A DNA stretch of 64,000 nt, from the NCBI GenBank assembly GCA_018660685.1, contig JABJJW010000012.1:1-64000 (forward strand), given 5' to 3'. The DNA comes from Flavobacteriales bacterium. Lineage in GTDB: Bacteria; Bacteroidota; Bacteroidia; Flavobacteriales_G; Salibacteraceae. Made by a program: the position numbers and the translations under genes. Shown one piece after another: positions 52,548 through 62,902 of the stretch. Under the pieces are notes generated by a model that did not search any database, had not been told where the DNA came from, and saw nothing but the letters and a program-made list of their open reading frames with translations. Position 1 is the first letter of the stretch; every line of letters starts with the position of its first letter.

Positions 52548-54751
52548 ATGTCTAAATACTCTCATATTTCCTGGCTGCAGAAAAAGACTCAAATACACCA
52601 ACGTTTATTGGTGTGTCTCGTACTTCTGTGCTCATCAATGTTTGGTTTTAGTCAAACAAAAATTGATAGTATCCAAGAACAACTTTCGCAATTCTCGTCA
52701 CCGGATTCAAATCGAATTCTACTCTTAATTGAACTAGCCGAATGGTATGAGGATGAAGAGGTTTTGGACGAAAGCATGAAGACCTTCCAGCTTGCCATTA
52801 ACGAGGCAAAAGGCCTGAGAAGTCCACGTTTTCTAGCGCGCACTTATTATGAACTAGGCCATTATTGGAGACACCGGGACAATTTAGAAGAAGGATTAAA
52901 GGCCTATGTTATTGCTGCTGAGTTTTATGAAGCTAGTGAGCAAAATGCTAAGCTCGCAAAATGCTATTACCGCATTGCACGGCTCTACGACAAACACTTC
53001 ATGACCGCTGAAGCCTTAGAGTATTTTATAAAAGAAAAGAACTAAACAGTCAATTGGGACTTGAAAAGAACTTGGCTTCAACCTTTAACAGCATGGCGAT
53101 AATCTATAAGGAGCACGCCAACTTCAAATTGGCTTTAGAATATTACCATAATTCGCTGCGCATTAATCGGAAATTAGGTCTTGATAAAAGCACAGCACGA
53201 AATCTCAACAACATTGGAAATCTATTTCGAGCTCAAAAGTTTTACGAAAAAGCCATCAGCTATTATCGCGAAGCTCTATTCATCAATACCAAACAAGGTT
53301 ATGTCTCCGGTGTGTCTTTGAATCACCTCAATATTGGACGTTCAGCATTCGAAATGGGAGCTCTTGAACTTGCACAAGAACAGTTAATTAAAGGGTTAAG
53401 TGCAGCACGTAGTTCCAAAAGTGAAGAAAGGATTCCCTACGCGCAGAGATTGCTGGCCCAAGTCCACATATCACTCGGAAATCTTGATATGGCAATGCAC
53501 TATATCGAGCAAGCTCTCCGCAACTCGAACAAGTCTAAAAACGCTAGTCAAATTGCAAAGAATCAAGTAATTCGTGGTGAAATTTTGTTTCTACAAGGCA
53601 ATGTAACTGAGGCGAAACTCATGGCGGAAGAAGCCTTTGAGTTTTATGATTCCAAAGATGATCTAGAAGGGAAACTTCTCAATGTTTCCCTTTTGCTAAA
53701 GACAACAGATCAAGCTGAGAACGCAGCACAGGCTTTGAAATATGCCTTGCTCAAAAACAAGTTACACGACTCGATTTATAGCGTTCAGAATGCGCAAATT
53801 CTAAGTCAGTTAAGCGCTGAACAAGAATTTATGGAGACAAAAATAGGCCTCGAAAAACGAGCCTCTGAAGAAAGCATGGAAGCCGAAAGACAGAAACAAA
53901 ATAGCATGATGCTCATGATCGGCTTAGTGTTCCTGGACATTTTCTCTGTCATTATCGTCCAACTATTTAGAAAAACAAGTGCAAACAATGATAACCTCGC
54001 AAAATTAAACAAGCAGATCGAATCGCATCAAGCAGCGCTTCAGGCTCGAAATGAGCAATTGATGAGGGTAAACGATGATAAAAATGACTTGGTGAGTATT
54101 GTCGCACACGATCTGAGGGCTCCACTGGGCAACATACAAGGATTGGTGAAACACATGCAAAAGGACAAGGCGCATTCAAAAGATCAAGTTCAATATCTTG
54201 AGATGATTGACAGATCATGTTCCCGCCTCATTGAAATGACAAATGCCGTTTTGGATATGGAGGCAATCGAAGCCGAACATTTGAACGTGACATTACAAAA
54301 ATTAGATGTTGTCCGGTTGGTAAAGAACTTGGTTTCAGAAGCGAAGAATACAGCTTCTGAAAAGCAGATAACGCTCAAATCCAACCTTCCTGATAAAGAC
54401 ATGAACATTATAGCGGATCAAAACTTCTTGCAGCCCGTAATTCAAAATCTGGTTACCAATGCTATTAACTACTCACCGACACACACTTCCATAAATCTAA
54501 ACGTAGCTTCCAATGGATTCAAGACTATTATTGAGGTAAGTGACAAGGGGCCAGGAATCTCTGCTTCCGATCAAAAAAGACTCTTCAGCCCATTTCAAAC
54601 CTTGAGTAATAAGCCGACTCAAAACGAAAACTCAACTGGCCTCGGTCTGTATATTACCAAACGATATGTAGAAGCAATGAACGGACTAATTCGTTGCAAC
54701 AGCAAGGTGGGAGAAGGAACCACCTTTGAAGTGGAGTTTGAGTCTGCCTAA
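52548..54751 (+). pseudogene. TPR sensor histidine kinase, frameshifted
   Basis: Two frames form one protein of about 733 residues. The first (to 53045) has a signal peptide ending MFGFSQ and TPR repeats up to EALEYFIKEKN-stop. The second (from about 53030 to 54751) continues SQLGLEKNLASTFNSMAIIY with more TPRs, one transmembrane helix (MLMIGLVFLDIFSVIIV), a coiled coil and a kinase core: IVAHDLRAPLGN (H-box), QNLVTNAINYSP (N-box), DKGPGIS and GLGLYI. A missing A in the AAAAGAAAAG run near 53035 explains the break (KEKELNSQLG if restored). It may be a sequencing error. A near-consensus -7 box lies at 52518-52525. No regulator gene is adjacent. Confidence 0.85.
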
Positions 54752-54849
54752 TAATTCTCACCTCTCTATCCCAATCTCAACTAGTGATTTCTGTCTTTCA
54801 AAAGACTATGAATCCGCCTTCTATATTTGCCAACCTTAACCACCACCTC

Positions 54850-57800
54850 ATGAAAAATGCAATTCTGCTCCTCACCGTTTTCGCGACCGTGCTCTGCACG
54901 GCTAATGCTCAAAAGAGCAAGACAGGAGAAGATAAAAAACCCGTTTCTCTTTCAGGCTTATCCTTTCGAGCATTGGGCCCGGCCTTGGTTTCAGGTCGAA
55001 TTATTGATCTCGCAGTCAACCCGACAAACCACGATGAATTTTTTGTAGCGGCAGCTTCTGGGGGTGTATGGAAAACAACGAATCATGGAACCACTTTTTC
55101 ACCTGTCTTTGATGCTCAGGGTTCTTACTCGATAGGTTGTGTGTCTTACGATCCTTCCAATCCGCACACAGTTTGGGTTGGAACCGGCGAAAACAACAAT
55201 CAGCGAAGTGTAGCTTATGGCGATGGTGTTTATCGGTCTCTGGATGACGGAAAGTCTTGGAAGAATATGGGGCTGAAAAGCTCAGAACATATTGCTAAAA
55301 TCATTGTTCATCCAGAGCATTCCGAGATCGTGTATGTAGCAGCCTACGGTCCACTCTGGTCAGCTGGTGGTGATCGCGGAATCTACAAGACTGTAGATGG
55401 TGGCGAGAATTGGGAACGAATCCATTTCGTTAGCGAGCACACTGGGTTTTCTGATTTGTGGATGGACCCTCGAGACCCCATGACGATGTACGCGGCCGCT
55501 CATCAGAGGCGAAGACATGTATACACCTACCTCAGCGGTGGTCCCGAATCTACTGTATACAAAACCACTGACGGAGGTGAAACGTGGAGAAAAATTGCCA
55601 AGGGATTTCCAAAGTCGGATCTCGGAAGAATCGCACTCGCCATTTCGCCGGTGAACCCAGATGTCGTTTACGCCATGGTTGAAGGTTATGATAAAGAACA
55701 CGGTGGATTCTATAAGTCGGAGAACCGAGGAGAAAGCTGGAATAAACAAAGTGACTACTACACCAGTGGCAATTACTACGTAGAGTTGATCCCCGACCCT
55801 AAAGACGTTGACAAGGTCTATTCAATGGATACTTGGCTTCATCATACTGTAGATGGTGGAAAGACATTCAAGAAGACAGGCGAAAAAAGTAAGCACGTTG
55901 ATAACCACGCTATGTGGGTCAACCCAGCCAATACTGATCATTGGTTAGTGGGTTGTGACGGTGGACTCTACGAGACATTTGATGGAGCTGCCAACTGGAA
56001 GTTTTTCCAAAATTTGAACCTCACGCAATTCTATCGAGTCGCTGTTGATTATGACGAACCTTTCTACAACGTTTATGGTGGAACTCAGGATAACAACACG
56101 ATTGGAGGACCTTCCAGGACTACCAACGCCCACGGGATAAGCAATTTTGACTGGTACGTTACTCGAGGTGGAGATGGTTTCGAACCCGCGGTTGACCCCA
56201 CGGATCCAAATATCGTGTACAGCCAAGCGCAGTATGGCTGGCTGGCTCGATTCAATAAAGAAACGGGAGAACGAGTCAACATCAAGCCTGTTGAGCGAAA
56301 AGGAGAAGACGCGTATCGATGGAACTGGGATGCACCTCTCTTGATCAGTCATCATGATAACAAGAGGTTGTATTTCTCAGCAAACAAGGTTTTCAAAAGT
56401 GACTCCCGCGGTGATGCATGGGATGTTGTATCCGAAGATTTGACACAGCAAATCGACCGGAACAAACTTGAAATCATGGGAACGACATGGGGTCCAGATG
56501 CGGTTGCATTGCATAAAAGCACCTCTATCTATGGCAATCTAGTTGCCATGGATGAATCTCCGGTTCAAAAGGAACTTCTCTATGTAGGAACGGATGATGG
56601 AATCATTCAGCGAACTGAAGACTTGAATGCATGGACCAAGCTAACAAGCTTTCCTGGTGTTCCGAGTGGAACATATGTGAACGATGTTAAGGGAGATCGG
56701 TTTGACGCTAATACGGTTTATGCTGCTTTCAATAATCACAAGCGAGGTGATTTTAAACCCTATATCCTCAAGAGTATTGACAAAGGAAATTCCTGGGTCT
56801 CTATAACTGGCGATCTTCCGGAAAGAGGATCGGTTTACAGTATCGCTCAAGATCACGTTGACAAAAACCTTCTGTTCGCCGGAACAGAATTCGGTTTTTA
56901 TTTCTCAGCAAATGCCGGCAAGAATTGGGTCAAAATTGGCGGTGGTCTCCCAACAATTGGCGTGCGTGACATCGATATTCAACGCCGAGAAAACGACATC
57001 GTACTTGCCTCGTTTGGACGTGGCTTTTACGTGCTAGATGATTACTCCCCGCTCAGAACCTTAGGTGATTCGAGCAATGTAGCTGCGCACATTTATCCCA
57101 TCAAAGATGCGTTGACATACAACATCACCAATCCGTTGGGAACAAAGGGAAAAGCTTCTCAAGGTGAATCTTTCTTTACCACTCCTAATCCACCGATAGG
57201 AGCCACGTTCACTTACTTCTTAAAGGAGAAGCCAAAGACAAACGCCGATTCGCGTAGAGCAGGAGAAAAGAAGATTCGAAAGGATGGTGGCAAGATCAGT
57301 TATCCCTCACTGGACGCACTCAAATTAGAAGACGTAGAAGCAAAGCCATACCTCATTTTTGAAATCACGAATGAAAAAGGAGAAGTAGTCCGCCGATTCA
57401 AAGAGTCAAAAGCTGCGAAAGGAATAAATCGGACCACATGGGATTTTAGACTTGAGTCGAGCAGTCCTATCAGCTTAAAACAAGATGATGGCGGTCGCTA
57501 TGGATCACCTGACCATGGAATGCTTGCGTTGCCTGGTAAATATTCGGTAAGCATCTATCAGTTCCAAGATGGAAAATTGTCGAAGATAGCGGGGCCTACA
57601 TCATTCAACATCAAGAGGCTTCACGACGGCCAAATTTCAAAAGCGGATCGGGAAGCATTGGTTGCATTTGTCGATGACATCAACGTTGCTCGAAATGAAA
57701 TGCGTGGTGCGTCAGAAGAGTTGAACCATTTGAAAAAACAAATTGAGTTCATGTCGGTCGCTGTCCTCAAAACTCCTTCATCCGAAGTATCATGGTTGGA

Positions 57801-58095
57801 AGAATTGGATCAAGCAAGAAAGACTTTGGTGGATCTCGAGTATTCAATGTGGGGTGACCGAACTCGTGGTAAAAGAGAAATGGAATCATACCCAGGGATA
57901 GCTGGACGAATCGAATTGGTAGTTTACAATGTGAAAAGCCACACCGAAGCACCTACAGAAGGTGAAAAATCGAGCCTAAAAGCAGCCACCGATGAATTCG
58001 CAATTCTTAAACCGCAAGTGGCGAGTCTCCAAAAAAGCGTCAATGAATTGAGTACAAAGCTGAAAGCTGCAGGATCATCTTACTATAGAGAATAA
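54850..58095 (+). CDS. Secreted sortilin/BNR-repeat propeller protein
   Basis: A 1081-residue exported protein. Signal peptide (MKNAILLLTVFATVL, cleavage near NAQ), then repeated BNR-type propeller blades, each with [ST]xDGGxxW or SxDxGxxW cores (for example TTDGGETWRKI, SIDKGNSWVSI), and a beta and helical C-terminal third (RTTWDFRLESSSPIS; KKQIEFMSVAVL) without a T9SS domain. These sortilin-like proteins are common in Bacteroidota; some act on glycans, most have no known role. The ATG at 54850 starts the signal peptide; the frame also has earlier starts from 54784. Confidence 0.86.
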   Translation: MKNAILLLTVFATVLCTANAQKSKTGEDKKPVSLSGLSFRALGPALVSGRIIDLAVNPTNHDEFFVAAASGGVWKTTNHGTTFSPVFDAQGSYSIGCVSYDPSNPHTVWVGTGENNNQRSVAYGDGVYRSLDDGKSWKNMGLKSSEHIAKIIVHPEHSEIVYVAAYGPLWSAGGDRGIYKTVDGGENWERIHFVSEHTGFSDLWMDPRDPMTMYAAAHQRRRHVYTYLSGGPESTVYKTTDGGETWRKIAKGFPKSDLGRIALAISPVNPDVVYAMVEGYDKEHGGFYKSENRGESWNKQSDYYTSGNYYVELIPDPKDVDKVYSMDTWLHHTVDGGKTFKKTGEKSKHVDNHAMWVNPANTDHWLVGCDGGLYETFDGAANWKFFQNLNLTQFYRVAVDYDEPFYNVYGGTQDNNTIGGPSRTTNAHGISNFDWYVTRGGDGFEPAVDPTDPNIVYSQAQYGWLARFNKETGERVNIKPVERKGEDAYRWNWDAPLLISHHDNKRLYFSANKVFKSDSRGDAWDVVSEDLTQQIDRNKLEIMGTTWGPDAVALHKSTSIYGNLVAMDESPVQKELLYVGTDDGIIQRTEDLNAWTKLTSFPGVPSGTYVNDVKGDRFDANTVYAAFNNHKRGDFKPYILKSIDKGNSWVSITGDLPERGSVYSIAQDHVDKNLLFAGTEFGFYFSANAGKNWVKIGGGLPTIGVRDIDIQRRENDIVLASFGRGFYVLDDYSPLRTLGDSSNVAAHIYPIKDALTYNITNPLGTKGKASQGESFFTTPNPPIGATFTYFLKEKPKTNADSRRAGEKKIRKDGGKISYPSLDALKLEDVEAKPYLIFEITNEKGEVVRRFKESKAAKGINRTTWDFRLESSSPISLKQDDGGRYGSPDHGMLALPGKYSVSIYQFQDGKLSKIAGPTSFNIKRLHDGQISKADREALVAFVDDINVARNEMRGASEELNHLKKQIEFMSVAVLKTPSSEVSWLEELDQARKTLVDLEYSMWGDRTRGKREMESYPGIAGRIELVVYNVKSHTEAPTEGEKSSLKAATDEFAILKPQVASLQKSVNELSTKLKAAGSSYYRE

Positions 58096-58128
58096 AAAAG
58101 CGGCCAATGCCGAGAGCATTGACCGCTT
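58094..58128 (-). terminator. Terminator facing the sigma-factor remnant
   Basis: On the minus strand AAGCGGTCAATGC and GCATTGGCCGCTT pair over 12 of 13 positions, with loop TCTCG, then six T. It lies just after the remnant's reading frame and next to the stop of the convergent propeller gene. Confidence 0.75.
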
Positions 58129-58147
58129 AGCCTAACTAAACAGTGGG

Positions 58148-58432
58148 TTAATTAATTTCTACACCTCCTTGGCTTACTTTGATGATGACCTTTCGATCTC
58201 CAGATATTCTTAAGGCCGTGTTGTACATGGCCTTCTAATAGAGAGAATAGATCTGCATTTGAGCATTCTCATCCCCTTCGGTACAACGCCGCAATATCAT
58301 TTCGTGCAAGGCTATTACCTCATGTTTTTTAGTTTCTGATGGATCCCTTTCCATTGAAACCAAGATACTATTCGATTGTCTTAAAGCGTGCATCAACAGT
58401 ATAAAGACACCACGTTCCTCAAAATGCTGCAT
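58148..58432 (-). pseudogene. ECF-type sigma factor remnant with an internal amber codon
   Basis: The minus-strand frame encodes MILRRCTEGDENAQMQIYSLY, then TAG at 58237-58235, then KAMYNTALRISGDRKV in the same frame, and stops at 58148. The part around the stop is the start of sigma region 2: LYYKAMYNTALRISGD is the expected text, so the TAG probably replaced a tyrosine codon. After SGD the sequence leaves the family (VIIKVSQGGVEIN), so most of the sigma factor has been deleted and joined to the tail of something else. Confidence 0.6.
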
Positions 58433-58621
58433 CTACTCTGATATTCTTATGTAACGATTGTTGATAACCCTTGTTAGAAAACAAGAAGCTCCGCTCCTAT
58501 AGATCCCGTGTATTTTAATAATTTGCATATTTGAAATGGGTTTGCTTCTGGACCCTGAATAAAGAGATGCCAACGCTTGTAATTAGTACAGCGTATTAAC
58601 AGCTATTAAATTCTGCCAATA

Positions 58622-61600
58622 ATGAACTTTAGATTAGCTTCCTACTTCTACTCCATTTCTCTATTCCTGTCTAGCCTAACGCTTGACGCTCAAGTGGCTG
58701 AACAATGCCGTTTTGATCAGTTGCATAAGAAGAGAATGACCGAAGATCCTGGGTTTAGTGATGGTGTCAAAGCTGCTCGCAAACAGATAGATAAAATCCT
58801 ATTCGAGCAGCAACAGCAGCTTATTCAGCCAACTTCTGGGGCTCAGTATCAAATCATCGATGATGTTCTTCAGATACCCGTTGTTGTACACGTTGTCCAC
58901 ACTGGAACAGCAGTAGGTGTCGGTGCAAATATTGCTCAGAGCCAAATTGATAGCGCGATAATTGCCCTAAACGATCGATTCAGAAAAACACCAGGCACAC
59001 ACGGTGATGCCTCTGGCGTCGACACCAAAATACAGTTCGTATTAGCAAGTCGAGATCCAGATTGTAATTCATCGACAGGAGTTGTTAGAGTTAACGGTTC
59101 ATCCGTAACCAACTACGCCTCTCAAGGTATTTCAGCAGGAGTAACGAGCGGCGCCGATGAAGTTGATGTAAAGAACTTGAGTCGATGGCCGAATTCAGAT
59201 TATATGAATATTTGGGTCGTCAGCGAAATTGAAAACAACAATGCGGGTTTTGGAATTCAGGGATACGCTTATTTCCCCGGTGCTTCAGCCGTCGTTGACG
59301 GGTTGGTAGTCCAGCACTCTTCATTTGGAATTTCAGGTACTGTCAATTCTTGGAACAATTTGAACCGAACCGTGACACATGAAGTTGGTCACTACTTGGG
59401 TCTTTATCACACATTTGAAGGCGATAGTAGTGGGGTTTCTTGTCCTCCGGTTACCAATGGATGTGGAACTGGTTTAGGGGACTGTGTGACAGACACCGAA
59501 CCCCACATTCGATCATCCTCAAACTGTCCAACAGGTTCAACAAACACCTGTACCGGGGGCACAGTTGGTTTGGTAATTAGAAACTACATGGACTATTCAA
59601 GTCAGACTTGTGCGGATATGTATACAACCGGACAGAAGTCCGTAATGCGATCGGCTCTTTTCGGACCCCGAAGAAGTCTCTTGTCATCCCAATCTTACCT
59701 AGCACCTGATACCTTAACGCTGGCAAATGCCTCTTGCACACCTCAAACTACGAACTTGAGCAACCTTTTTGCCATAGGAGTTACGAATGTCACACTCGAT
59801 AGTCTGAATGTAACTTCTCCAGGTTCAGTCAGCGACAGTGGGTATGTTGATCGCACATGTAGTCAAGTTGAATACCTGGAAGCCTCAACCACGTATAATC
59901 TAAGCATCACAACCGGTCCATCAAACGACGAGGACGTCAGAGTATATATTGACTACAATGGTGACGGTGACTTTCTTGACACGCTGGAATTGGTATACAC
60001 CAACGATTCGGACACTCATCACACAGGGACTATAACCACTCCAAGCAATGTGGTTTTCAATGAAAAACTTCGAATGCGTGTGCTCTCAGAATGGCACGGA
60101 TTAACGGCAAATCTCAACATTGGAGGATCTTGCTATAATCCAACTTATGGGCAAGCTGAAGACTTTGCAATCGTATTTGAGGACACAACAACGACTCCAT
60201 CCGCCGGTTGCGCGAGCACAACCAATGGCACGTGGAATGTGAGCGCTTCTACACTTTGGAGTTGTGGCGTCATTCCTGACAGCACTGTTGACGTGGTCAT
60301 AAGTAGTGGAGATAGCGTGGCCATAACCTCGAATGCGACCGTAAATAAGCTCCGAATTGAGAACAACGGCATCCTTTTCCTTGCAGCAGGAGTCGAATTG
60401 GTGATTAAGGGAGACTCGCTCCAACTCGAAGGTGGATCCCAAGGTGGTAAACTGAATTGCTCTTCAGGTTCTTTCATCACAATGCGTGGTCAAGCGGGAA
60501 ACACACAGTACATCGTGAATGAAGCCAATGATCCGCTGCGTTTTGCCAATCTCATTCTCAATAATGCGGATGATGTAGAATTGGCTTCAGGAGGTGATTT
60601 TGAACTTACCGAAGGATTGTTCTTTAAAAATGATCCATTGGTAAACAATGCCGATGAATTCACTTTCATTTCGGATTCAGTCAGCACAGGACATATTGCG
60701 GAGTTTGTGAGCACCGCAGGAATCAGCGGAAACGATGTAACTATTCAACGATATGTTTCGAGCCGATTGGCAGAATGGAATTCTGTAGGTGTATCTGGCG
60801 TGGTCACTGATCTCGAAGATCTCGACGGTGAAATAGCTACTAGCGGTTTTACTGGAACTGACACACCGAGCGGTTCGGCTTCAATTCAGTACTGGGATAA
60901 TTCTTCTAATCAATATGTAACTCCTACAAACACTTCTGACAGTTTTCTAATTGGACGGGGTTACCAAGTCTGGCTTGACAATTCTAGTGGTCAATGGACC
61001 GGAGCAAATTGGGATGTCTCAGGAGAAGTCAATACGGACGAAACAAATCTTGATGTAAACTCAGGAGGTGCAGGTTGGAATTTTCTCGCTAATCCATTCC
61101 CGGCATTTCTCGACTTTCAAACAATCAATGATGATTATTCTGAAATCGTGGGAGATGAATTTTGGTATTACGATGCCGATTCGGTCACCTTCAATGCTCG
61201 TGGCCCAAACACGTTTATACCTCCAGGTCAAGGATTCTGGATAAAATGGTCTTCTGGGTCAGGAACGATGGATTTGGATTTAACGAATCACATTAGATCA
61301 GACTTAGGCACAAGCGAACTATTTAAGAGAGAGATAAAGGAACAGCTCAAGCTGATCATGATGAATGAGAGTCGAAGCGCAGCTGACGCCATTTATATAA
61401 GAAAGCAAGTGTCGACCACTGCACAAATGGACGATGAAGACATCCCAATCATTCAACTACCCACAACAAAGGCTGTGAGTCTGTCAATGAACACATCTGG
61501 ATATGACTTGATGGTGAATCACGTAGACCCTCTAAAAAGTCATGAAATCATACTTCAGGCCTCGGTAACACAACCCGGTAAGTATCACCTAAAGCTTCGT

Positions 61601-62011
61601 GGGACAAGGCATTTCACAAGGAATTATTGTTTGAGTTTGATTGTTGACGGACAAACAATCGATCTCGTGAAGAATTCCGCAACTTCAGTCCATTTTGAAG
61701 ATGACAAGCTTTCCAAGAATATGATCCTGAGGCTTGATCGAAAAGAGCAGTGCGAAAAATCAGACGAAATGATGGAGTTCGCCAGCGTCTATTCAGATTC
61801 TAAAACAATTATCATCAAGCCGAATAACCCTGAGGCCCTAATAAATGAAATTGAAGTCTTCAATTCAATTGGCGCGAAGGTCTTTGGAATGACAGGGGTC
61901 AGGGGATTAGGGAACTACAGATTGAATCTTAATGATGCGCCATCCGGCATCTATCTGGTTAGAATTGCTGGTTTAGAATCTGAATACGTCGAGAAGGTCG
62001 TATTACACTAA
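58622..62011 (+). CDS. T9SS-secreted M43-type metalloprotease (cytophagalysin-like)
   Basis: A 1129-residue extracellular protease. Signal peptide ending TLDAQ, a propeptide-like region, and a metzincin catalytic domain: HEVGHYLGLYH (His253, Glu254, His257, His263) and the Met-turn NYMDY (Met323), typical of M43B enzymes. Several cysteines in the domain suggest disulfides. A GEVED-like domain follows (VRVYIDYNGDGDF, GQAEDFAI), then beta repeats, and at the end a type A-like sorting domain (INEIEVFNSIGAKVFGM, APSGIYLVRIAG, VVLH). It is probably secreted by the T9SS and cleaves proteins outside the cell. Confidence 0.92.
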   Translation: MNFRLASYFYSISLFLSSLTLDAQVAEQCRFDQLHKKRMTEDPGFSDGVKAARKQIDKILFEQQQQLIQPTSGAQYQIIDDVLQIPVVVHVVHTGTAVGVGANIAQSQIDSAIIALNDRFRKTPGTHGDASGVDTKIQFVLASRDPDCNSSTGVVRVNGSSVTNYASQGISAGVTSGADEVDVKNLSRWPNSDYMNIWVVSEIENNNAGFGIQGYAYFPGASAVVDGLVVQHSSFGISGTVNSWNNLNRTVTHEVGHYLGLYHTFEGDSSGVSCPPVTNGCGTGLGDCVTDTEPHIRSSSNCPTGSTNTCTGGTVGLVIRNYMDYSSQTCADMYTTGQKSVMRSALFGPRRSLLSSQSYLAPDTLTLANASCTPQTTNLSNLFAIGVTNVTLDSLNVTSPGSVSDSGYVDRTCSQVEYLEASTTYNLSITTGPSNDEDVRVYIDYNGDGDFLDTLELVYTNDSDTHHTGTITTPSNVVFNEKLRMRVLSEWHGLTANLNIGGSCYNPTYGQAEDFAIVFEDTTTTPSAGCASTTNGTWNVSASTLWSCGVIPDSTVDVVISSGDSVAITSNATVNKLRIENNGILFLAAGVELVIKGDSLQLEGGSQGGKLNCSSGSFITMRGQAGNTQYIVNEANDPLRFANLILNNADDVELASGGDFELTEGLFFKNDPLVNNADEFTFISDSVSTGHIAEFVSTAGISGNDVTIQRYVSSRLAEWNSVGVSGVVTDLEDLDGEIATSGFTGTDTPSGSASIQYWDNSSNQYVTPTNTSDSFLIGRGYQVWLDNSSGQWTGANWDVSGEVNTDETNLDVNSGGAGWNFLANPFPAFLDFQTINDDYSEIVGDEFWYYDADSVTFNARGPNTFIPPGQGFWIKWSSGSGTMDLDLTNHIRSDLGTSELFKREIKEQLKLIMMNESRSAADAIYIRKQVSTTAQMDDEDIPIIQLPTTKAVSLSMNTSGYDLMVNHVDPLKSHEIILQASVTQPGKYHLKLRGTRHFTRNYCLSLIVDGQTIDLVKNSATSVHFEDDKLSKNMILRLDRKEQCEKSDEMMEFASVYSDSKTIIIKPNNPEALINEIEVFNSIGAKVFGMTGVRGLGNYRLNLNDAPSGIYLVRIAGLESEYVEKVVLH

Positions 62012-62012
62012 A

Positions 62013-62900
62013 TCACTTCCGTTTCGGTCTGTGTACAGTAAAGACACGGCTGACGTTGAACCCAAAATGAATATCTCCCGCATCCCACTTCCCATCGGTT
62101 TCGGTTAGGAATACGCTTTCGGCCATTCCTCTTGAATTGGTGAAATGGAGTTGGAAGACATGGCCGCCAGTTTCAATGTCAAATCCGACGGACAACGAAT
62201 TGGAATACTTTGGATCGAGCTGATCCGGCAAGACATAGTGATACTCCATATTGATTGCAACCCTCCTTGTCAGCTTTACGCGACCGCCAACACCTAGCAC
62301 GATGACGTCATTACTTTCAGCTTTTGTCCTCACAAAATTTCTGTGTACCAATGAAGGCATAAACTGAAGTGAGATAGCATCATTGAACTTTCGACCGACG
62401 ATGATTTGGTTGGTGTAATACATCCTATTTGTAAAAGGATACGGCAGCAAGGATGTGTCGATCACCTGATTGGCGTCGATATTTAAGTCCGTAACCCATA
62501 AAAGAGAAACAGGAACATTCTTCATCCCGGTCTGCTGTCTCAGAATTCGCGCTTTCACAAAGCTGTCGTAGTACTTAATCGCACCACCACTTCTTCCTAT
62601 TCCAACATTAAGCCATTCAGTTACCCCATAGTCTAGGCCAATTCGCATAAACGCATTGTCCAAGCCAAAGAGGTTATACGCTCCTGTATTCAGCCTCCCG
62701 AAACGGTGAGAAATTTTGAAATCCAGAACACCATGAGAATTCAATTCAAATGAATGACCGTTGATTATTCGTGTAGTCTTAAAACCTGCGGTCGCAAAAT
62801 CCTGGGTTGGTTCATCTTCGCCCAATAGATCCAAGAGGTCATCTTGACCAGTTGATGAGAGGGCAAAAGCAAGAAAAGCAAAAACTAAAATCAGGCGCAT
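62013..62900 (-). CDS. DUF5777 beta-barrel outer-membrane protein
   Basis: A 295-residue protein: signal peptide ending SSTGQ, a short acidic N-terminus (DDLLDLLGEDEP), FKTTRIINGHSFEL, and then alternating amphipathic strands typical of a barrel (HGVLDFKISHRFGRLN, MRIGLDYGVTEWLNVGIG, MEYHYVLPDQLD), ending in a strand near FNVSRVF. This fits DUF5777, a family of outer-membrane barrels often encoded with YceI and cytochrome c genes. The function is unknown. It follows the YceI gene by 2 bases. Confidence 0.85.
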   Translation of the reverse strand: MRLILVFAFLAFALSSTGQDDLLDLLGEDEPTQDFATAGFKTTRIINGHSFELNSHGVLDFKISHRFGRLNTGAYNLFGLDNAFMRIGLDYGVTEWLNVGIGRSGGAIKYYDSFVKARILRQQTGMKNVPVSLLWVTDLNIDANQVIDTSLLPYPFTNRMYYTNQIIVGRKFNDAISLQFMPSLVHRNFVRTKAESNDVIVLGVGGRVKLTRRVAINMEYHYVLPDQLDPKYSNSLSVGFDIETGGHVFQLHFTNSRGMAESVFLTETDGKWDAGDIHFGFNVSRVFTVHRPKRK

Positions 62901-62902
62901 GC

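Noticed and set aside
53028-53045. Programmed -1 frameshift in the histidine kinase gene
   Set aside because: No X-XXY-YYZ heptamer in the right register; a homopolymer indel explains the break more simply.
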